Source of the DNA: Bacteroidales bacterium
GTDB lineage: Bacteria; Bacteroidota; Bacteroidia; Bacteroidales; Tenuifilaceae
Assembly (NCBI GenBank): GCA_003818205.1
Contig: RPRQ01000010.1
Location: 1-64,000 of the forward strand
Direction: 5' to 3'
Length of the DNA: 64,000 bases
Shown here: piece by piece, positions 63,152 through 64,000 of the stretch
How positions within the stretch are numbered: position 1 is the first letter of the stretch
Layout: every line of letters begins with the position of its first letter
The notes under the pieces: model-generated
The model's input: only the letters and a program-made list of their open reading frames with translations
What the model was told of the DNA's origin: nothing
The model's database searches: none
Position numbers and translations under genes: made by a program

Positions 63152-63708
63152 TGGAATACGTACCAAACCTCAAGAAAAAATACAACGAGGAGATAATTCC
63201 TGCATTAATGAAGGAATTCAAATACAAAAGCGTAATGCAGGTTCCCCGTATAGAGAAGATTGTTATCAATCAGGGTATCGGACAAGCTGTTGCTGATAAA
63301 AAAATTATTGAGAACGCTCAGAACGAGCTTACCAATATTTCTGGTCAGAAAGTTATCCAAACCAACTCTAGCAAGGATATCTCTAACTTTAAACTTCGTA
63401 AGGGCGTACCCATCGGGTTGAAGGTTACACTTCGCCGCGAACGTATGTACGAGTTTCTCGAAAGGCTTAACAACGTTTCACTGCCCCGTATTCGTGATTT
63501 TAAAGGGATTAGCGATAAATTTGACGGTCGTGGAAACTACACACTCGGAGTTCAGGAGCAGATTATCTTTCCAGAAATCGATATCGATAAGATTAACAAG
63601 ATTCTTGGCATGGAGATAACCATTGTTACCTCAGCTAAATCTGATGAAGAGGCGTATGCCTTACTCCGCGAATTTGGATTACCATTTAAAAACGCTAAAA
63701 AGAACTAG
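63151..63708 (+). CDS. rplE: 50S ribosomal protein L5
   Basis: 185 residues: [20 protein letters not shown], then [20 protein letters not shown] and the [20 protein letters not shown] loop; part of the 5S rRNA-binding group and touches P-site tRNA. Overlaps rplX by one base. Confidence 0.99.
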   Translation: MEYVPNLKKKYNEEIIPALMKEFKYKSVMQVPRIEKIVINQGIGQAVADKKIIENAQNELTNISGQKVIQTNSSKDISNFKLRKGVPIGLKVTLRRERMYEFLERLNNVSLPRIRDFKGISDKFDGRGNYTLGVQEQIIFPEIDIDKINKILGMEITIVTSAKSDEEAYALLREFGLPFKNAKKN

Positions 63709-63711
63709 TGT

Positions 63712-63981
63712 ATGGCTAAAGAGTCGATGAAAGCCCGTGAGGTTAAACGTGCAAAGCTCATTGCAAAGTATGCTGAAAAGCGTGCTAAACTTAAAGAGGA
63801 AGGCGATTATATTGGTTTGCAAAAGCTGCCAAAAAATTCGAACCCTATTCGTTTACGCAATCGTTGCATGCTAACCGGAAGGCCACGCGGATACATGCGT
63901 CAATTCGGAATCAGCAGGATTACCTTTAGAGAAATGGCTTCTAATGGTTTGATCCCCGGAATTAAAAAAGCTAGTTGGTAA
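63712..63981 (+). CDS. rpsN: 30S ribosomal protein S14 (zinc-independent type)
   Basis: 89 residues. [20 protein letters not shown] and the closing GIKKASW are the S14 signature. It has no C-x-x-C pairs, so it is the long zinc-free (C-minus) form. 3 bases after rplE; the operon, normally continuing with rpsH, runs past the window end (64000). Confidence 0.98.
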   Translation: MAKESMKAREVKRAKLIAKYAEKRAKLKEEGDYIGLQKLPKNSNPIRLRNRCMLTGRPRGYMRQFGISRITFREMASNGLIPGIKKASW

Positions 63982-64000
63982 AACTTATAATAATAATTGA

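Noticed and set aside
1-64000. CRISPR array, rRNA operon, prophage or integrase-tRNA attachment site
   Set aside because: No regular spacer-repeat series, no rRNA sequence, no phage structural genes and no integrase near the single tRNA were seen.

Overview
The window looks like a chromosomal segment of a Bacteroidota bacterium, most likely in or near the Bacteroidales/Marinilabiliales. The evidence is a SusC/SusD pair, a type B T9SS sorting domain, DUF4290 next to murA, a second non-canonical EF-G, a NagB-LmbE fusion, start codons without clear Shine-Dalgarno sequences, and promoters of the Bacteroidota form TTTG-N19/21-TAnnTTTG. The DNA is moderately AT-rich. No rRNA, CRISPR array, prophage or replication origin was seen; there is one tRNA (Glu).

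Layout. 0.2-10.2 kb, minus strand: AlbA_2 protein, secreted serpin, rlmN with a flavin reductase, a DUF2335 membrane protein with a small partner, RadC, a PIN toxin with a 49-residue overlapping partner, rpsT, tRNA-Glu, a GNAT acetyltransferase and a Mpl-type ligase. 10.4-17.3 kb: a metallo-beta-lactamase-fold hydrolase, small membrane proteins, a GIN-domain lipoprotein with a PagL-like lipid A deacylase, a MITE-like element beside a dead ISAzo13-type transposase fragment, then murA and DUF4290. 17.5-23.3 kb: a large Asp-box propeller protein and a TonB-dependent receptor.

23.5-39.2 kb, minus strand, is a polysaccharide utilisation locus. In order of transcription it encodes a GH2 lipoprotein with the Ser-Asp motif of exo-beta-D-glucosaminidases, a FucP-like sugar importer, two ROK proteins, SusC, SusD, a PKD lipoprotein, two glycosidase-like lipoproteins and a NagB-LmbE fusion. 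Together they suggest uptake and breakdown of a glucosamine-containing polymer (chitosan or partly deacetylated chitin) through GlcN-6-P. A LacI-type regulator lies at 42.2-43.2 kb, and two matching operator-like palindromes lie 100 bp apart before the GH2 gene.

39.6-50.7 kb: a PQQ-propeller membrane protein behind an XRE/DUF2178 pair, the LacI regulator, an AT-rich AAA-ATPase/RloB pair (candidate anti-phage system) with a palindrome over its promoter, UvrD/PcrA helicase, a T9SS-secreted protein and two small envelope proteins. 50.9-53.7 kb: a cyclophilin and an EF-G paralogue lacking the catalytic histidine. 54.1-64 kb, plus strand: the str-S10-spc ribosomal operon from rpsL to rpsN behind two tandem promoters; it continues past the window end.

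Several intergenic gaps carry repeated, palindromic sequence of at least four kinds. These and the RloB, PIN and DUF2335 modules are the main accessory signals.
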